From: Rhynochetos jubatus
Lineage: Eukaryota > Chordata > Aves > Eurypygiformes > Rhynochetidae
Direction: 5' to 3'
NCBI GenBank assembly: GCA_027574665.1
Contig: CM050652.1
Coordinates: 40,266,307-40,330,306, forward strand
Length of the DNA: 64,000 bases
The notes beneath the pieces were generated by a model. That model was given only the letters and a program-made list of their open reading frames with translations. It ran no database searches and was not told the DNA's origin. Shown in pieces: positions 13,923 to 28,300 of the stretch. The position numbers and the translations under genes were made by a program. The stretch's first letter is position 1, and the number at the start of each line of letters is the position of its first letter.

Positions 13923-13939
13923 TATTTATTTATTTATTT
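13923..13939. repeat. TATT tetranucleotide microsatellite
   Basis: Four tandem TATT units plus one further T are visible. A second short T/A tract lies at about 14,150-14,170. Confidence 0.7.
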
Positions 13940-16900
13940 GTATTCATGTTTATGTAAATTTCGCATAAATCTGGATTGAACTTTGGGAGCCAGAGCTCCC
14001 AAATACAGAATCGAGCTGTCTGAAATCATAAGGAAAGTACATTCCCACCAGCAGCACAAATCCAAAATATAAAAAGGCAAACAGCTCAGCTAGCAAAAGG
14101 AGGGGCTGCGGGGGGAATTAGCTCTCACAGAACAGGATCCTATCTTCTTGTGTATTTATTTATTTTTTATTGTTGCTGCCTGCTCTGTAGTAAAAAAAAA
14201 AAACCATAAGACGCTGGTTGTTTTGGAATCCACAGCGATGCGAAGCATCCCTCAGCATCTGCTCACAGTGGTTCCCAGCCATGGTTTCTGCTGTGCTGCA
14301 ACCAAGTGAAGGCAGCAGAGACCCAAGGTGTTTTACTGTGGTGACAGCCTGGCTGATCTGGATTCAGCAGCATCTTATTATTCTTGGCAGTGCCAATCAG
14401 CCCAGCCACTGGAAATCCGCTGGAAGACCAAGGGGCTCCTCCTCATCACTGGCCATGGTGCAATGTCCCCAAGGACAGCTTGGCTCTTCTGGGTCTTAGG
14501 AAAGCTGCAGATCACAGTCACTCTGGTCGTGGCTTCATGGCACACTGACAGCATTCCCAGTCTGGTTGCAGGATGCCAAACACCAAGTAAACACAAAATC
14601 ACCATTTTCATTTGTCTGTCCTCAGAATAATTCAGTTTGTTAACTGTGTTTGAAGGAGCTTTATATTAGGTCAGGTATCTGCTGTATCCCCCTCTGCCAA
14701 CATCAAGCCACATCTTCAGCATATGCTTCATATAGTGCGTTTTGTACAATTTAAGAGTGTCTGCACACACACACATATGTCTGAGCTGAACATGCTCGTA
14801 CGACGAGGCAATCCAGTGAGCAGCTGGTGACCTCTGAGGCTCAGGCTGTCACTCATTGACTTTAGGGTAAGTTAGATCTGTCCCTTCAGCATGGAGATGT
14901 ATATACAATCTCTGCAGAAGACACTGAACTACCTGCTACAGAGATCTGCTCTCCCTTTCCAGCTATTACTTTATATAAAGGTGAGAATTTAACCCACCTA
15001 GCATTTATTTAAACCCTGAAAAAATTAGCCGGCTTCCCAACCATGTTCTTTAAGTGAAATCTCTGAACAATCTGCTTTGACACCTAAATATGGAATTGGG
15101 ATTAATCCCGATGTGGAATTGGGATTAAATTGCAGCTCAAGTGGAAAAAAAGTTAATGCGTCCTCAAGGCAAGCGCATACCTAGCCTGGCACCCTAAATG
15201 GCTAGGCAGGAACTGCAAATACATGGATCAGCAGATACCCATATTCTACAAATAGGCATTTCTGTACACACGCAAAAATGCACTGGCAGAAAGGAATAAG
15301 CAAAGGTGAAGCTGGCAATCCAAAGGTTAATTACTATCATTAAGAAAAAAATCCCACGTCAGGCGCATCAGCTTTAAAGCACGTTGGAAGTGGCCCTCTA
15401 AGAGGTGGAAGCAGCAGACAGCCATAAATAGAACCCTCTTCAGTCTATGATATAAGAAGTGTGATGTGATACAAAGTCTGTGATAAAATTTCACCGTAGA
15501 AGCACCTTACGAAACAAGAGAAGGGGCAAATCAATTCAATGAACTCTGGGAGCCCCTAAACGCAACAGGATGTCTCACTCATGCCTAAGGTATTTTCTCC
15601 CCTGGCCTGGCGCAGGTCCAGGGCCGTGACCAGTAAGCTGGCCTGATTTATGCCAGGACTCCAGTCAGCAGTATGAGGTGAGCCTTGGTCCCTGCAACAC
15701 CAGGACCCTGACTTTGCCACTCTGGGAAAGTCCCTGAAGCACATCCAAACACCCTCCAGCTTGAGGGCTGATGCCACCCACCTGCCTAACCCAGCTTTCT
15801 CTGTTTTCCTATTAGGAGCTGAAAGGGAACAATGCTCCCCCAAAGCTCCCCGCGTGGCTCTTTGTCCTTCAACACCATCTTTCCTAGTCCTCAAGCTGGT
15901 CTTTGCTAGTCCTTGTTAGGTGAATAGCTGTGACCGAGCAGAGGTAGGGACAGTGCTTGGTCCCCCCGGGGACAAAGTTAAGCCTTCAGCTGGGCACACA
16001 TAGTTGTCTCCTGGTGACCCTGATGCATTTCAGCGTCAGATATCACATATCAGTGTTTAGGCAACAGCTTTTTTTTACAGTAACAATGCCTGTGTTACAA
16101 TGATACCCCACCGGAGGCCAATGGTGACCGGGTGCTGATAATTAAAATGACTGAGATCATGCTTTAGCAGACTCTTTATGCATTTATTTTACTGTGCCTT
16201 TCCCCAGTGTAACTGCCTAAATGACACTTTCCTCAAGTGCTCCTGCAACACCTGCCACTGCAGAGAAACACTAAGGAATAAATTACAGCCATGATTAACT
16301 TTCTGCTAAATAGCAAAGAAAATAGTCAAACTAAAGCCCATCACCTGTTTTGATACAAATTAAAAATGTTGGCTTTTTTCAGTAAGGCCAAGCTCCAAAC
16401 ACTGCAGCACCCTAAATTCATGCAGATGGCATTTAACCACAACTGTCTGCTCTTACTTTTTCCTCAGCTAAACAACAGCGCACTTAGCAGAAGTCATGTG
16501 AAAGGGGCTGACGTTAGACAGAGAATGTCATTAATGTTATGGTTCCAAAGAAAAGTGAGATTTCTTTTATACTCGTTCATGGCTGCAGCTGATAATTGCT
16601 TCCTGTCTTACACCTACACAAAATCCATGAATATAATTACAGCAGCGCAGTGCAGCATTCAATCAGAAGGGAGTATTGATTTGTGTATAAATCAAAAGCC
16701 ATCTTCCTCCTGTTGTATTTACATCAAAAAATATAATAGGACTTTTCTGAAAAAGCTGCATAATGAAGAAAGGGTAGTGTACTGCAGAAAACCTCACTCA
16801 CAGATTATATGGCCAGAAGGGAATAATACTACCCTCTAAACACTTGTACACATACAAGCCACAGGATTTCCCAAATTAATTAAGCTTTGATCCACAATGT

Positions 16901-19900
16901 ATTCTTATTGAAAAAAAAAAATCCATTTATTTTGGTAGATTTTGAAGTGTATCATTTCATTTATATGCATATAAATTATTACCATGTTCTCCTGTGCAGC
17001 AGAGCCTGTTGCCTGGAAGAGAAGCAGATGCACAACAAGATGAGTCTCACTCACCAGCAAAGACTGGGATGCCAATTAGCACTGGGGTTGTTAACAGGGG
17101 TGGGGAGGAGCAGCTGTGGCCTTTTAGCTCCCTCACCTGTGTCCCCTGGTAAATCCTCATCATGACTGGGAGAGGTATCATGAACTTTGCAGTAAAGACA
17201 ACATCTGAATGGAGGGATGTTTTCTTTCTTGATAAGTGGTGTACTTTGGGGAATCCTGTCTGCAGGGCTATGAAATAAAAATGAGAGGGCAGAGGGAAAG
17301 TCTGAATCTGGCATTTTGGAGCCAGATTCAGAGCGGCACATCCCTTGCCTGGGTAGTGGTCCAACTTGGGAGAGTCTCTGTTCAACTCAGGGTACCTGCA
17401 GAAAACCAGCAGACTGGCTCTTTGCACCAGGAGGCAGCTGGGGAGAGCACAGAGCTATTTCCAGCTAGATCTGCCCTGCTGAGAGCTCCCTCCTGCACAT
17501 TAGTCTTTATTAAAGGTTGATCTGTTCTGCGCTCTATTCATGAGCAAAGGGCATGCTCCACTGTAAATGCTAACCTTGCCCCAGAGAAAAGGGTAGCATG
17601 CTCCTCCTTTCCCATTACCCAGGCTTCATAAAGATAACTTGCTCACCTATATAATTCTCTGCGGTTTGTCTGAGGGAGCCTTTAGGATGGAAAGACTGAA
17701 CGGAGACGTTTCTATAGCTTCCTTGTTATTGGAGTCGCCAGCACAGGGTTCAGGAAGGATGCAGAACCGCAAGGTCTCCTCTCTGCACAGGAGTTGCACT
17801 AGGTAGTAACGGAGAACTTGAAAGCGGCAAAGGCACGTACTGTTATGAAAGAAGTTACACAGCTCAGGTTTTTGTGAGGGAAATGGAAGAGGGTGTGTAA
17901 GTAAAGGATCATATGAACTCAGTAGGATTCCCGCTTCTTTAGGAGGTACAATAACGTCCATTAAAACCTTCCCTTTCACTCTTTCTAGCTACACCAGCAC
18001 AAAATGAGACCACATCAGTACTTCTGCCAAACATCCATCACTGCATACTCAGCTCAAATTCACTGTTTTGGGAACACTTGCAGTGTCCTGACTTTGCCTG
18101 GGGCTACTAGCAATTAAAGCTCATTTTTGTCAGCCAAGAAGGAATCGATCAGAACTGATGACTGCATTAATAGTGTTCATGACCTGCTGAAGATTTACTT
18201 CTAGTGAGCCACCTAAATAATTAATATTCAAATTGACTTCGTGAAGCATTCTCAGATGTTGGAATAAATATACACTAACAGTCTACTCATGAGGCCACAG
18301 TGCAGAAGGATTAAAACCTGATTAATTATGACATGCCTTCATCTTTGAATAGGAGGCTGTTTGAAGTAACACAATCTTTGCAAAGTATAATTACATGTAT
18401 TAAGTTACACCACAATCTGTTCTGCCACTGACTGACTAGTGTTTGTTAGATGAAAACCACTGCTAGGAAATGGCTAACTAATTGATCAAACTGGCTCATT
18501 TCCAACAGCTTTCATTTGATCGGTTGTGGTTCAGATCTATTTTTATAGTAACAGTCAACCAAACAGAAAAAGTTACTGCAATGGAAAGACAAGAGCAGGA
18601 CTTTAAGAAATTACAGTAAAGAGTGCATTTTTCTTTTTTCATGACTCTAATATGAGTCCAAAATTAAAAAAAAAAAAAAAGTCTAAATACCTTATTTTCA
18701 AGTATCAAGGAAAGTTGATGGATGAGGAGGACTGCGAAAGCACACCCTCTATATGTATATATACACCAGCTATCCTGTTTGCCAAGTGCCATACTCCATA
18801 GATAAAAAAGCACCATGAAATACTTTAAGTCCTTACAAGACTTAAGAAGATGCATTGTATTAACCACTTGTGTCACTGAGCTCAGAAAAGATATGTAGGT
18901 GAATAAAGCTGTCCTTGTACCTGAGGAATAAGTATAGCCAGGTAATTAGGACCTAAAGCTATGCAAAAGCCTTGTAGGGTTTTCCATGGAGTTTCATTGA
19001 CTCTTGCCAGACTCTCAAAGACCTTAATGTTATATTCCAGAGTTTAGCAAGGAAATGCTCATCTCTACAGGGGGAGTTCACAGACTAAGATTAAGAACAA
19101 ATGCTTACACATAACCTAAGAGAAGAGTTTATCACCTGAAAGCAGGATCCTAAGCAGACACCATGTAGCTACTCAAGAAGATGCTAAACAGCAAGGGACA
19201 GCTCCTGCTGTTTTCTCATATGTAGCACCCCCTGAGCTGCTGAGCTACAGCGACAACCCCCTTCTGAGGATGAGCATGCTGTCCCATGGGGCATGGAGGC
19301 CCAGTGTCTCCTTTTTCCCTGTAAACAGACAGCACATTAGCAGTCTTGTTGAACCCAGGGTGATCTAAATGATGTTAGAAAGAGAAAGGGGAAGATAACT
19401 TAATAAAACTAATAATTTTTCAGCAATGTTTCTAACACAGAGTTGCTATGACTTATTTTGTCTGTTAATAAAAGAATATCTAATTAAATTAAATGTAGGA
19501 TCGAACACTTAATAAAAAATGCTTCCTCAGAAGGCATTGTCAAAAGATGTGGTAACCCCTAGCTTTTGGCCTTGGAGCTAGAATGCTCATAGAGAGACCC
19601 TGGGGAATATAATCCTTCCCATCCCTTCCTGTGAAGCAAGAGCACTGGGCAGACTGGGCTGGGAACACAATGAGGCAAAGCAGAAACTAAGCAAGAAAAT
19701 AACTTGATCATGCTAAGTGAAAGTCACTGTGTATAGACCATAAAGAAAGTCCCCTTGTGAAGACAGTCACAGATAGCAAATCCTTTTATGAAAACATGAT
19801 TTTTTTTCCTACTGAATCCAAGAGGATTTAGACAGAGCTTACCAAGGTGCTTTGGAAACTCAGTCAACAGCATATGTGCTTATTGACTTGTCTACCAGCT

Positions 19901-22900
19901 TGAAAAATTGGACCCTGACTGTTCACAGCACGACAGCCTAAGTTGAAAGAAGGTGACACCGTCTTCTGTGTACAGAATTAGTTAATCCCCATCTGCTGGT
20001 GTGCCCACAGTTCTAGTCATCTCCTGAAAAGAGATTAAAAGCCAGGCAGATAATTAAAACGCAAAATGTTTTAAAACACAAAATGTTTCACTCAGGCTAG
20101 CAGGTGAAATAATTTTTACTGTTATGTCTTCTTCATCTGCTCTTCCCCAAACATTTGGTGCATTTGCTTTCTGACAGGGTTGTTCACTAGACATTCGTGT
20201 TTTACGAAGCTCTTAGAGGATATTTATAAAAAGCAGATTTCAAATATGTCACCAGCAATGTTTGCACTCTGCAGCCTACACCTTGCCAGTCAGGAATCAA
20301 CTGCATGTCACGCAGTCTCGCTGATGAAGTAGAACACAGTAGAGAAGTCCAGAGAAAAAGCGAAACCTCAGTGATTTAAATGGGCACAATAAGCTTTACA
20401 GAAAGACCAATATACGCCATGATTTGAAGATGTCCATCTGACCCAGCAATGACATAAACCTAATCAGCAAGCAGGATCTATAATGCATACATAGGTGCAG
20501 AAGTACCTAGAATGAACATCAGTAAAACCATCTCAGGACCGTACAGACTAGACTCCCCAGCAAGACCATGGGCCAACAATGGGCAGCTCTTAGCCCCGTC
20601 CCCACCAGGGACTAACATCAGCTGTTGCTACACAAGGACACGAGAAGGCTCAGTGGCTCCAACAGAGGATCATACTAGTATGGCTGGGCTGGTCATGGGT
20701 CAGAGCTGGCTTGGGTCCAGCTGGCCAGCGACATGTCGCTGCTGGCACACATCCATGCAGGCTCTCCATTGAGGATCTTTGGTCCATTTGAGGCACCCCT
20801 AAGGTCAGTTAGCATTTTAGCAAGGCCTTTGAATGTTGCGTTCCTCAGCTGGTGATCCTAAAGTGCTAGTGAGCTAGTTCCTGTTTGTCTGCCTAAATGA
20901 CAGTTATTTGAGAAAACATTCCCAGCAATATTACAAGGAGGGAACTTTATTCTCTGTGCACTTAACGCATGGCTTCCAAACGCCATAGTCCTTAAAGGCT
21001 TTGGAATTTGAATCATCATACCACCTAATTAGTTAATATCTGTGGCCCAATTTGAAACAATTATGGTAGTTTCACCTTCATTTACTGGAATTAGAGTTTA
21101 TCCTGAGTACAGGCTACGTATAACGTGAGAGGCTTCCAAAGATTAACTGGGTTACAAATGATCCCTGCATAATTGATTTTTTTGTTCAAATGCTTACTGA
21201 ATTACACATGTATGCCCCATAATAAAGTCAATCATTTCAGAAATTTCATCTCCGTGGTAAAAATATCCTGACATAAGGACAGTTCAGGTTCCCCAAATGC
21301 ATCCATTTGTTCACAGAAGAGATCTCTGGTTACAGCTTCCCTCTGAGACTCTCCTCCAGCACCGGACAGTTAAAATCTCTTCGTTTCCCAGTGAATAAGT
21401 TTTGTGACAAGAAAAGGAAAAGCTCTTCTATAGGATTTTTTTTTAAACTTGTGAAATCTAATAGTGAAAGCCACTATATAGTCACTGTTGTCTGAGCACT
21501 GAGAAATGGAAATAGTGTTCTTTCGTCCCTCTTTTTTATAAGGCTACTTTCCCACATGAGACTGATGTATGCTGTTACATGTGTCTATACAGACAGTCAT
21601 TAACAGTCTCCACAGGAACCTCGGTAGGGGATGAGGATATCAGGATGAATGAGACAAGTCACTTACCAGTACTAGATACCTGCTTTAAACAAAACATCCC
21701 AAGACATGAACGTGGGTTTGGCTACAGTTGTGTCGATGGTAAAGCCTCTTTACCTCTCTCTGTCTTTGCATTTCTGGCAGTCTCTCAGGGTCTCACAATG
21801 TCACTAAGGTCCAGCCTTCTCCTACTGGCCTCATCAGAGAGTAGGACAAAGCTCCTTAATGGTACACACATTCAGCACCTGGCTACCCCGTGATGAGCTA
21901 CCTGAAGTACAATGGCGTGGAGGGTTTGTCTCCAAATCTGGGGATCTTGGTTCAGATGAACCCTTATAACTTCACCCTCTCTTACACCTCTTCCTTGCCC
22001 GTGGTCACAGGGATCTGAGTCCCCATGGGCACAGTCCCACATGGAGATATTTGGAGACAGCGGCAGGCCAGGGAACCAGCTTTCCCAGGCTCCTGGCAAT
22101 ACTGGTGCAGTCTGCAGAAATCATACTGGACCTGGAGAAGGAGGGTTGGAATCAGAAAGGCCCTTGCCTACAAGATGGGCAACTCAGAGGTGCTGCAGGA
22201 ATAGGGGTAACACATGGGAGGGAATGTGGTGAGACAATATGGTTGGGTTCTGTGAAACTGTGTTCATATCCACTGTTATCCAACACATGCAAGGCTGTGA
22301 GGATGCTCTGCTATTTAACCACCACTGCTGCACAGTCTGTGTTTTAATTCTCCTTAAACTGTAACCTCTGCCTACCGAACATTGCCTGAGGGTAGCTCTC
22401 CGGTTTCCCTTGTAAGAACCTGCTATCAGGACAAGGAAACCAAGTAATTAAGCAGGTAACAGCTCCTCCAGCCTCTTATTCTAGTGGGAAAAGTAGATAA
22501 GAGACATGCCAACCAGCCGGGGCGGATGCTCCAGGCTGGACCGGGCTTTCCTCTCTGTGCTGCGGGGTAGGGCTTGTGCCCAGCAGTGACAGTGTGTCCG
22601 CCTCAGGAGAGGGGCACGTCCTGGCCTCCTGACCCGCGAGGGGGTCAGCCTCCAGGGCAGCCAGGTTTCAGCATTCAAACATGTGAGGAGGAGCACAAAG
22701 AAGCCCTTTATGCCTTTGCAATTGCAACATTAGATTTCAGTTTTATTCCCAAACATGAGTCGAGCCCTCAGTCATAGACAGGCTTTTTAATCAGCCCTGG
22801 CAAAGATGAAAAGCCTGAGAAAGAGAGGCAGTGTCTGTGCAAGAAGGACTCATTTACATTAAATAATTATCCTGAAGGAGAGAAACAGCAAGGGAGTGAT

Positions 22901-25313
22901 TTTTTAATTATAAAGAAATAATTGCAGTCTGGAGGAGTATGTAGAGTCCTAGCTTTGTTCCCTGTAAGTTACCTATTTGCAGTAAAACCCAAACAGTAGG
23001 CTTGAGAGGTAAGAAATATCTGTTTGCTATTATTTTCAAAACAGAATATCATATGAGAAGGAAGACAGGGAAATACTTCTGCGGTCCCTAAGGGCTGCTG
23101 CTTTTATAACGTCTCCTCTTCACAGCGGGATGTAAAATCAGTATTGCAAACATAAATGCTAAAAATACAAGAGCTGACATACAAGCACATTCTGTAATAG
23201 GTTAGGAATGACTCTGTTGACGAGTGTGTGTTTGTGTGTGTGAGAGAGAGAAATGTCCTACAAGCATATCTGTCTGCTATACAGTCCGCTTGTGCAACTT
23301 GGTACATGCTTTCTCTTCTTTGATATAGCTTCTTTAGTAAAAACAGAAAGGATTTGACTACAACATTTCCCCATAAAAATTACTTTAGCTGTGATGAAGG
23401 ATAGTAGTATCAAGTCCCCACATGAGGAACATTTGTTTTTTAGTTCCAAGGAATTTATGATAGGGTCTGCAATGTGTGCTGTGCTTTTGGGATTAATTGC
23501 CTGGACAGACCCAAAGTCCTGAGCCTGACACACAGCAGAAGAGCATGGGTTTTGCAAACATGAGGACTCCACTTCAGGCTCTATCACTTCCAGTGAGGAA
23601 AGTACCAAAAACCTGGGAAATCAATCAGGTTCCTGCCGCAGAATCAAGGCAGCACTCAACAACTCACAACTGGTCCCCAGTAAAGGGCAAGGAGCATGCT
23701 CCAGCTTTACACGGGTAGCTCATCCACCTACCACGCTGGGAGATGACAAGCAGTACCTACAGCAGTCAACACAAAGACAGGCAGTAGTGGTGAGGAAGCT
23801 CCTGTGCTCCTTCATGACCTGGGAAGTCCCTCTGCCACGCATCCCTGGGGATGGTACCTCCCCCAGGGCCACCAATGGGGACCTGCGAGCAAAGCAGCCT
23901 GCAGCACCCTGGGGTACCCTGCTTCCCCATGCCTGGCTCCTGTCCCTGAGGTGTAGAAGTTACAGGTGTGCCATATTTCTACTCTGAGTTGGTCTACCTC
24001 CAGCTTTCGTGTACTGCATCTTACTGTTCTTTCTCTTCTTTGATTAAAGACCTGCTGGTAACTACCTCCAGAAGTGCTGGCAGCTTAAATTTTTTGAAAA
24101 ATATTATTCACTTTTTAAAAAAGGAGAGGAGTGATAAGGATGGGAGAATCCAGCAGAGAGAGAGGGTAGAGAGAAGAGAAATGGCAGTGGTCTCTGGCAC
24201 AGAAGGGGTCTCAGATGCAGGAAAAGGAGCAAAGAAACAAGGTTGAATTTCCACCTTAGAGTGCATGGCAGCCGCTTCTTTGCACCCCAGCTTTGCTCTG
24301 TCACTGAAACCAAGTGAAGGTATGGTTTATCAATTCACATAAGCCTGACTTGATTTTTACATTGGTAAAAATTCTGAAATACTGGTTTCTCCCTGTAAGT
24401 GGAAGTAGGCTGCAAGCTGGCAGATAGATATCATCTCCCTGTGATGATCAAATGGCTGCTGACGAGTCACAGTAAATGTAATCAGTACATAGCTTCTGTA
24501 TTGCATACATCAGCAGAAAAACATACAGACACAGCTATACAAATATATTGCCTTACAGCATAAAACAAACCACATTAATAAGCCCATTTGGATTTTTTCT
24601 TGTTTTCTTTGTACCAAATTCCTAGTAAACCTCCTTTTCAGGCCCTGTAACCTACTGTGTTGGAAGACCTAAAGGCTTACAATAGCAGATTTACAAACCG
24701 GAATGCAGCGTCCATCTATACAAATAACACTGGAATGTGACCATCAGGAACACCAATTTACATTTACAGGTCTAGAAATAGGATTTAATGTCATGGACTG
24801 TGTCAAGTACCCAGGATAGCGTAGCAAAAGTTAATGCACATAATGCGTTAAGCTGATGGGATTCAGTCAAGGGTGAATATGTCTCTTTGGGCTAAGGAAG
24901 CACAGCCTGCCCCGAGCTTTTGCCATAGGCATGAATATGAAAGCACAGCAGGAGAGGAAAAGAAGCAGGGTGTATCTGGGAGAACAGGGTTGAAAAGATG
25001 TCAGGGAACACTAAAAATGACCAATTCTCTTCAGCTGGGAAGAACAAAAGAACAAGTTTCCTTCATATGCCTATTTTGAACTAAATCCAGCCTTGAGAGG
25101 CTGACCCCTCAGCCTCACAAGAATATGGTTGGGATTGTTTAAGGTGAAGTGGATTTAAAACAACAAACTTGTTGTTTATAAACAAAGGTGAAAAAAATAC
25201 TTTTTTATACAGATAACTTCTCACTTCCATCTCACCATGGAAGTTAATAGGGAAGTATGTTCAAAGAAAAGACTGAAAATGAAACCTGGAAATTAAAGAT
25301 AAACACTGTTGAC
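13940..25313. other. Intergenic DNA without recognised genes
   Basis: No recognisable exon, RNA gene or transposon was found. Oligo-A runs (for example 18,666-18,680), a GT/AG tract at about 23,223-23,250 and a purine-rich stretch at about 24,120-24,190 are present. Parts such as 18,100-18,420 are AT-rich, low in CpG and dense in homeodomain-like ATTA words, which would fit a distal enhancer, but this cannot be judged without alignment. Confidence 0.5.
20054..20087. repeat. Two-copy 17-bp tandem repeat
   Basis: TTAAAACGCAAAATGTT at 20,054-20,070 is followed immediately by the same 17 bases with one change (G to A) at 20,071-20,087. It is a simple local duplication. Confidence 0.8.
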
Positions 25314-25363
25314 TTAATTGATTACACTTCAACTTGAATTTACAGGTTGAAGTGTAAAATTAA
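25314..25363. other. Near-perfect hairpin, 18-bp stem
   Basis: Arms TTACACTTCAAC (25,322-25,333) and GTTGAAGTGTAA (25,346-25,357) pair perfectly around a 12-nt loop. After a 2-nt bulge on the left arm, TTAATT (25,314-25,319) pairs with AATTAA (25,358-25,363). The stem is short for a microRNA precursor, and no terminal inverted repeat family was recognised. Confidence 0.7.
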
Positions 25364-28300
25364 TATAAACAGAAGTCCTCCCCACCCCCCATCACCAGTA
25401 GCTGGGACTTCCAACATGCTGTTCCTTGGCACTGTTGCCTTCCTTTAAGGAAGGGAAGGTGGAATTTAGAGACAGCTGATGAGGCAGGACACAGAGCAGT
25501 CCAGTGTACAGCTGAGAGTTTCCTCTGCAAGCTCTCTGCTTCCAAGGACTGAGCTGGCACTCATCCTCAAACATGCACACATGATTTCTGAGGTCAGCTC
25601 TTAAGACTACAGCTTTTTAGCTGTTTCAGATGCTAATACAGAATTACATTTCCTGTGTGTTTTGGCCAACAATATTTTTTATGGCAATGCCTTTTAATGC
25701 AAGACTTCAACATTTCCTATTATTCTCAAAGAATTTGGATTTGAAAAGCTGAGGAAATCCTTCTTTGTAAGGTGTGATATAAATTATGGGTAAAACGTCC
25801 AGCAGACTGTGTTCCTGTAAGTATTACTAGGCCCCTGTATATGTCTGTGTTTGTATGTGGGGGTCTAAGCTCCCTATGTCTTCTGATCCAACTCCTTGCA
25901 TTCATACTCTTCCTTCTGGATATCTGCTCTTTGCCTTGTTCAGATCCCACCGTCCTACTCATGTCTGCCTCTGCTTGCTCCTCTTTGGCTGGCAGTCTCA
26001 TTTCAGGCACTTGTAACTCCCTGTACCATCGTAACAGTGATGGTGGAGCCTTTTGGGAAAGGTTTTGTCACACAGTGCTATAACAAAGACGTGTAGATTA
26101 CACAGGGCCAGAGGTGCCTCATTTCCATCTCTGCTACGAGATGGCTTGAGTTTTCACTACAGGCATTCCCTGAAGGTGGTGGGCTTTTCTCCTTGGAATA
26201 TGAGCTTTCATCAATGGATTTTGGAAGCAAGGCAAGCTTAAATCTATATGTGGATGAACACAACAACAGTGATGCCCTGAATATATCAAAGTAGCTGATT
26301 TTACAGAATGCTGATATGCCTTGGGTTTTTCTAGCCTGACTGCATGATACGGATGGGCTTGTTTCTTCCACCCTTCCTTTAGCACTTTATTCCTACAGCT
26401 GTCTCAGATCTTAGTGTTATTCGAAGAGTGAACAAGTAGCTCAGAAACTGATGTGTGTACGTGTGCAGGTAAATATATGCACAATAATAAAAAAGCAAAA
26501 TTAAAAGTGGGTGCATTTGGAAGTGCTGCCACCCCATTCCCTCTGTGCAGAAAGCCTTTGGGAGGCTGCTGAGGCAGGAGACCACTTCCCACTCACCATC
26601 AGCTGCACACACACACAGAGGAAAAGCCAGCATAAAGAGATTCCCTCATAGACCACGTCAAATACTGTGATATTCTTGAGCATACTAGATTCACTTTTAA
26701 ATCAGGCTCACAATTACTCAACACAATGGAAACCATACAGCATTTTCCAATAGATAGAGAAGTTTAATTGCTTGATAGTGCCTTCCTGATTGCAAAAAAG
26801 GCCAGAATAAATTCAGATATGATCATAACGGCAAAATAAACAGTAACTGGTCATCAGGCTGCAATGCAGATGTAATTATATGCTTAAATATTGGTCTAAA
26901 ATGGCAGAAAACTCTGGAAGATGCATCATACATAACCAGTGACCTCTTCAAGAACTCAGGAGAAAGCTTAAAAAAGGATAGATCCAGTTTTGCAATCTAG
27001 CAGCCAAAATCTAGCCACATTTTAAGGGAAGATGGAGAGATCAGGACAGAGACAAGCTATGAAATATTCAGAATACTTGGAGGGTTGGAGCAGTAAAGCT
27101 TCCTTGTCAACAAAAGATATTAAATCATAAAGGCCCAGATTATGCTGCACTGTCGTGCCCTGGAAGTAGATCCAGAGAAATAAATAAAATGGAAGTAACA
27201 GGACTATTCAAAGGCTTCATTATTGTTCACTGAAGAATGTCAAAATCTGGTCTCACATAAAGTAGGTTCTGTTCCTTCCCCTTATTCATCTTATGATATT
27301 ATTTGCAAAGCTAAAAAATGTGCCAGTTTTTAATTAAAACCCAAGTATTGTGCTGATATGAATACTGGTCGTGACCTGAATGGCACCAAGGTCTGAAATA
27401 AGAGAAGAAATGAACTGTGGCGACTTAGATCATCCTCTTCCGAATAAAACCTGGGCAGAAATGTTAAACCCCAGGGAAGGCTGGGTGCAGGAGGGACCGC
27501 ACAGGCGGGTCGACAGGGCAGACTAAGCTCTTGCCAGGCGAGGGAGCAGCTCTGCCTTCAGAGGCTGGCTACTAACCAGCTTCATTCAGTCCCTCTTGAA
27601 TCCTGAAGTGAATTTGATCCCTATAAAGAGTGGTCGTGCGCAAATAAAACCCGGCGGAAAGACAGCAAGTAGCAGAAGATCTTTCCTAGAAACAAGTAAT
27701 GTACTATTTTAGAGGATTTTTGTTGAGACTAACGCCTGATGCACAAGGAAACGAGCGTGAGATAACATTTTCAAAATAGCCCGTGACACTTTTGCTGCAT
27801 CGGGTCCATGGTATTCTGATGAGTAATGTCCGTCCTTATCAATGTGCCGTGTGATTCATGCCCAGGAGCCGCGCAGCCGTTAGCGGAGTCCGAATGCCAG
27901 CCAGCACCGCTGCGCCTGCCCCATTACGTGGAGCAACTGCCATCAACGGATGTAAACTCAAATTTTTCTCCCTCAAAACCAAAAATAAAATATATATCAT
28001 TTGCCTTGTTTTCACAGCTTTCCCTGAACAAGGCACCCTGGCCAAGAGGGTTTTGGGGTGCATCTTCCTGGGGAGCCTCCAGCACAGCCAAGGGCAGAGA
28101 GGGGCACTGGTGGTCCTTCATGGCTTCCCCAGAACCAGGCCTATGTCCCCCCTCCACAGGGCTGTATCCTCCCAGCACCGTTATTGCTGGCACCAGCACA
28201 GAATTCATTTCTGTGCTAAATTAAAATTCTCCTACTCTGAAGACATGTCAGCTCTTCCACATTGCCAGGGTGGCCAAGCACATGGTATGAATTGCTGCAG

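Noticed and set aside
16366-16839. 157-codon frame in AT-rich DNA
   Set aside because: It lacks an ATG at the start and any recognisable motif. A chance frame is the simpler reading.
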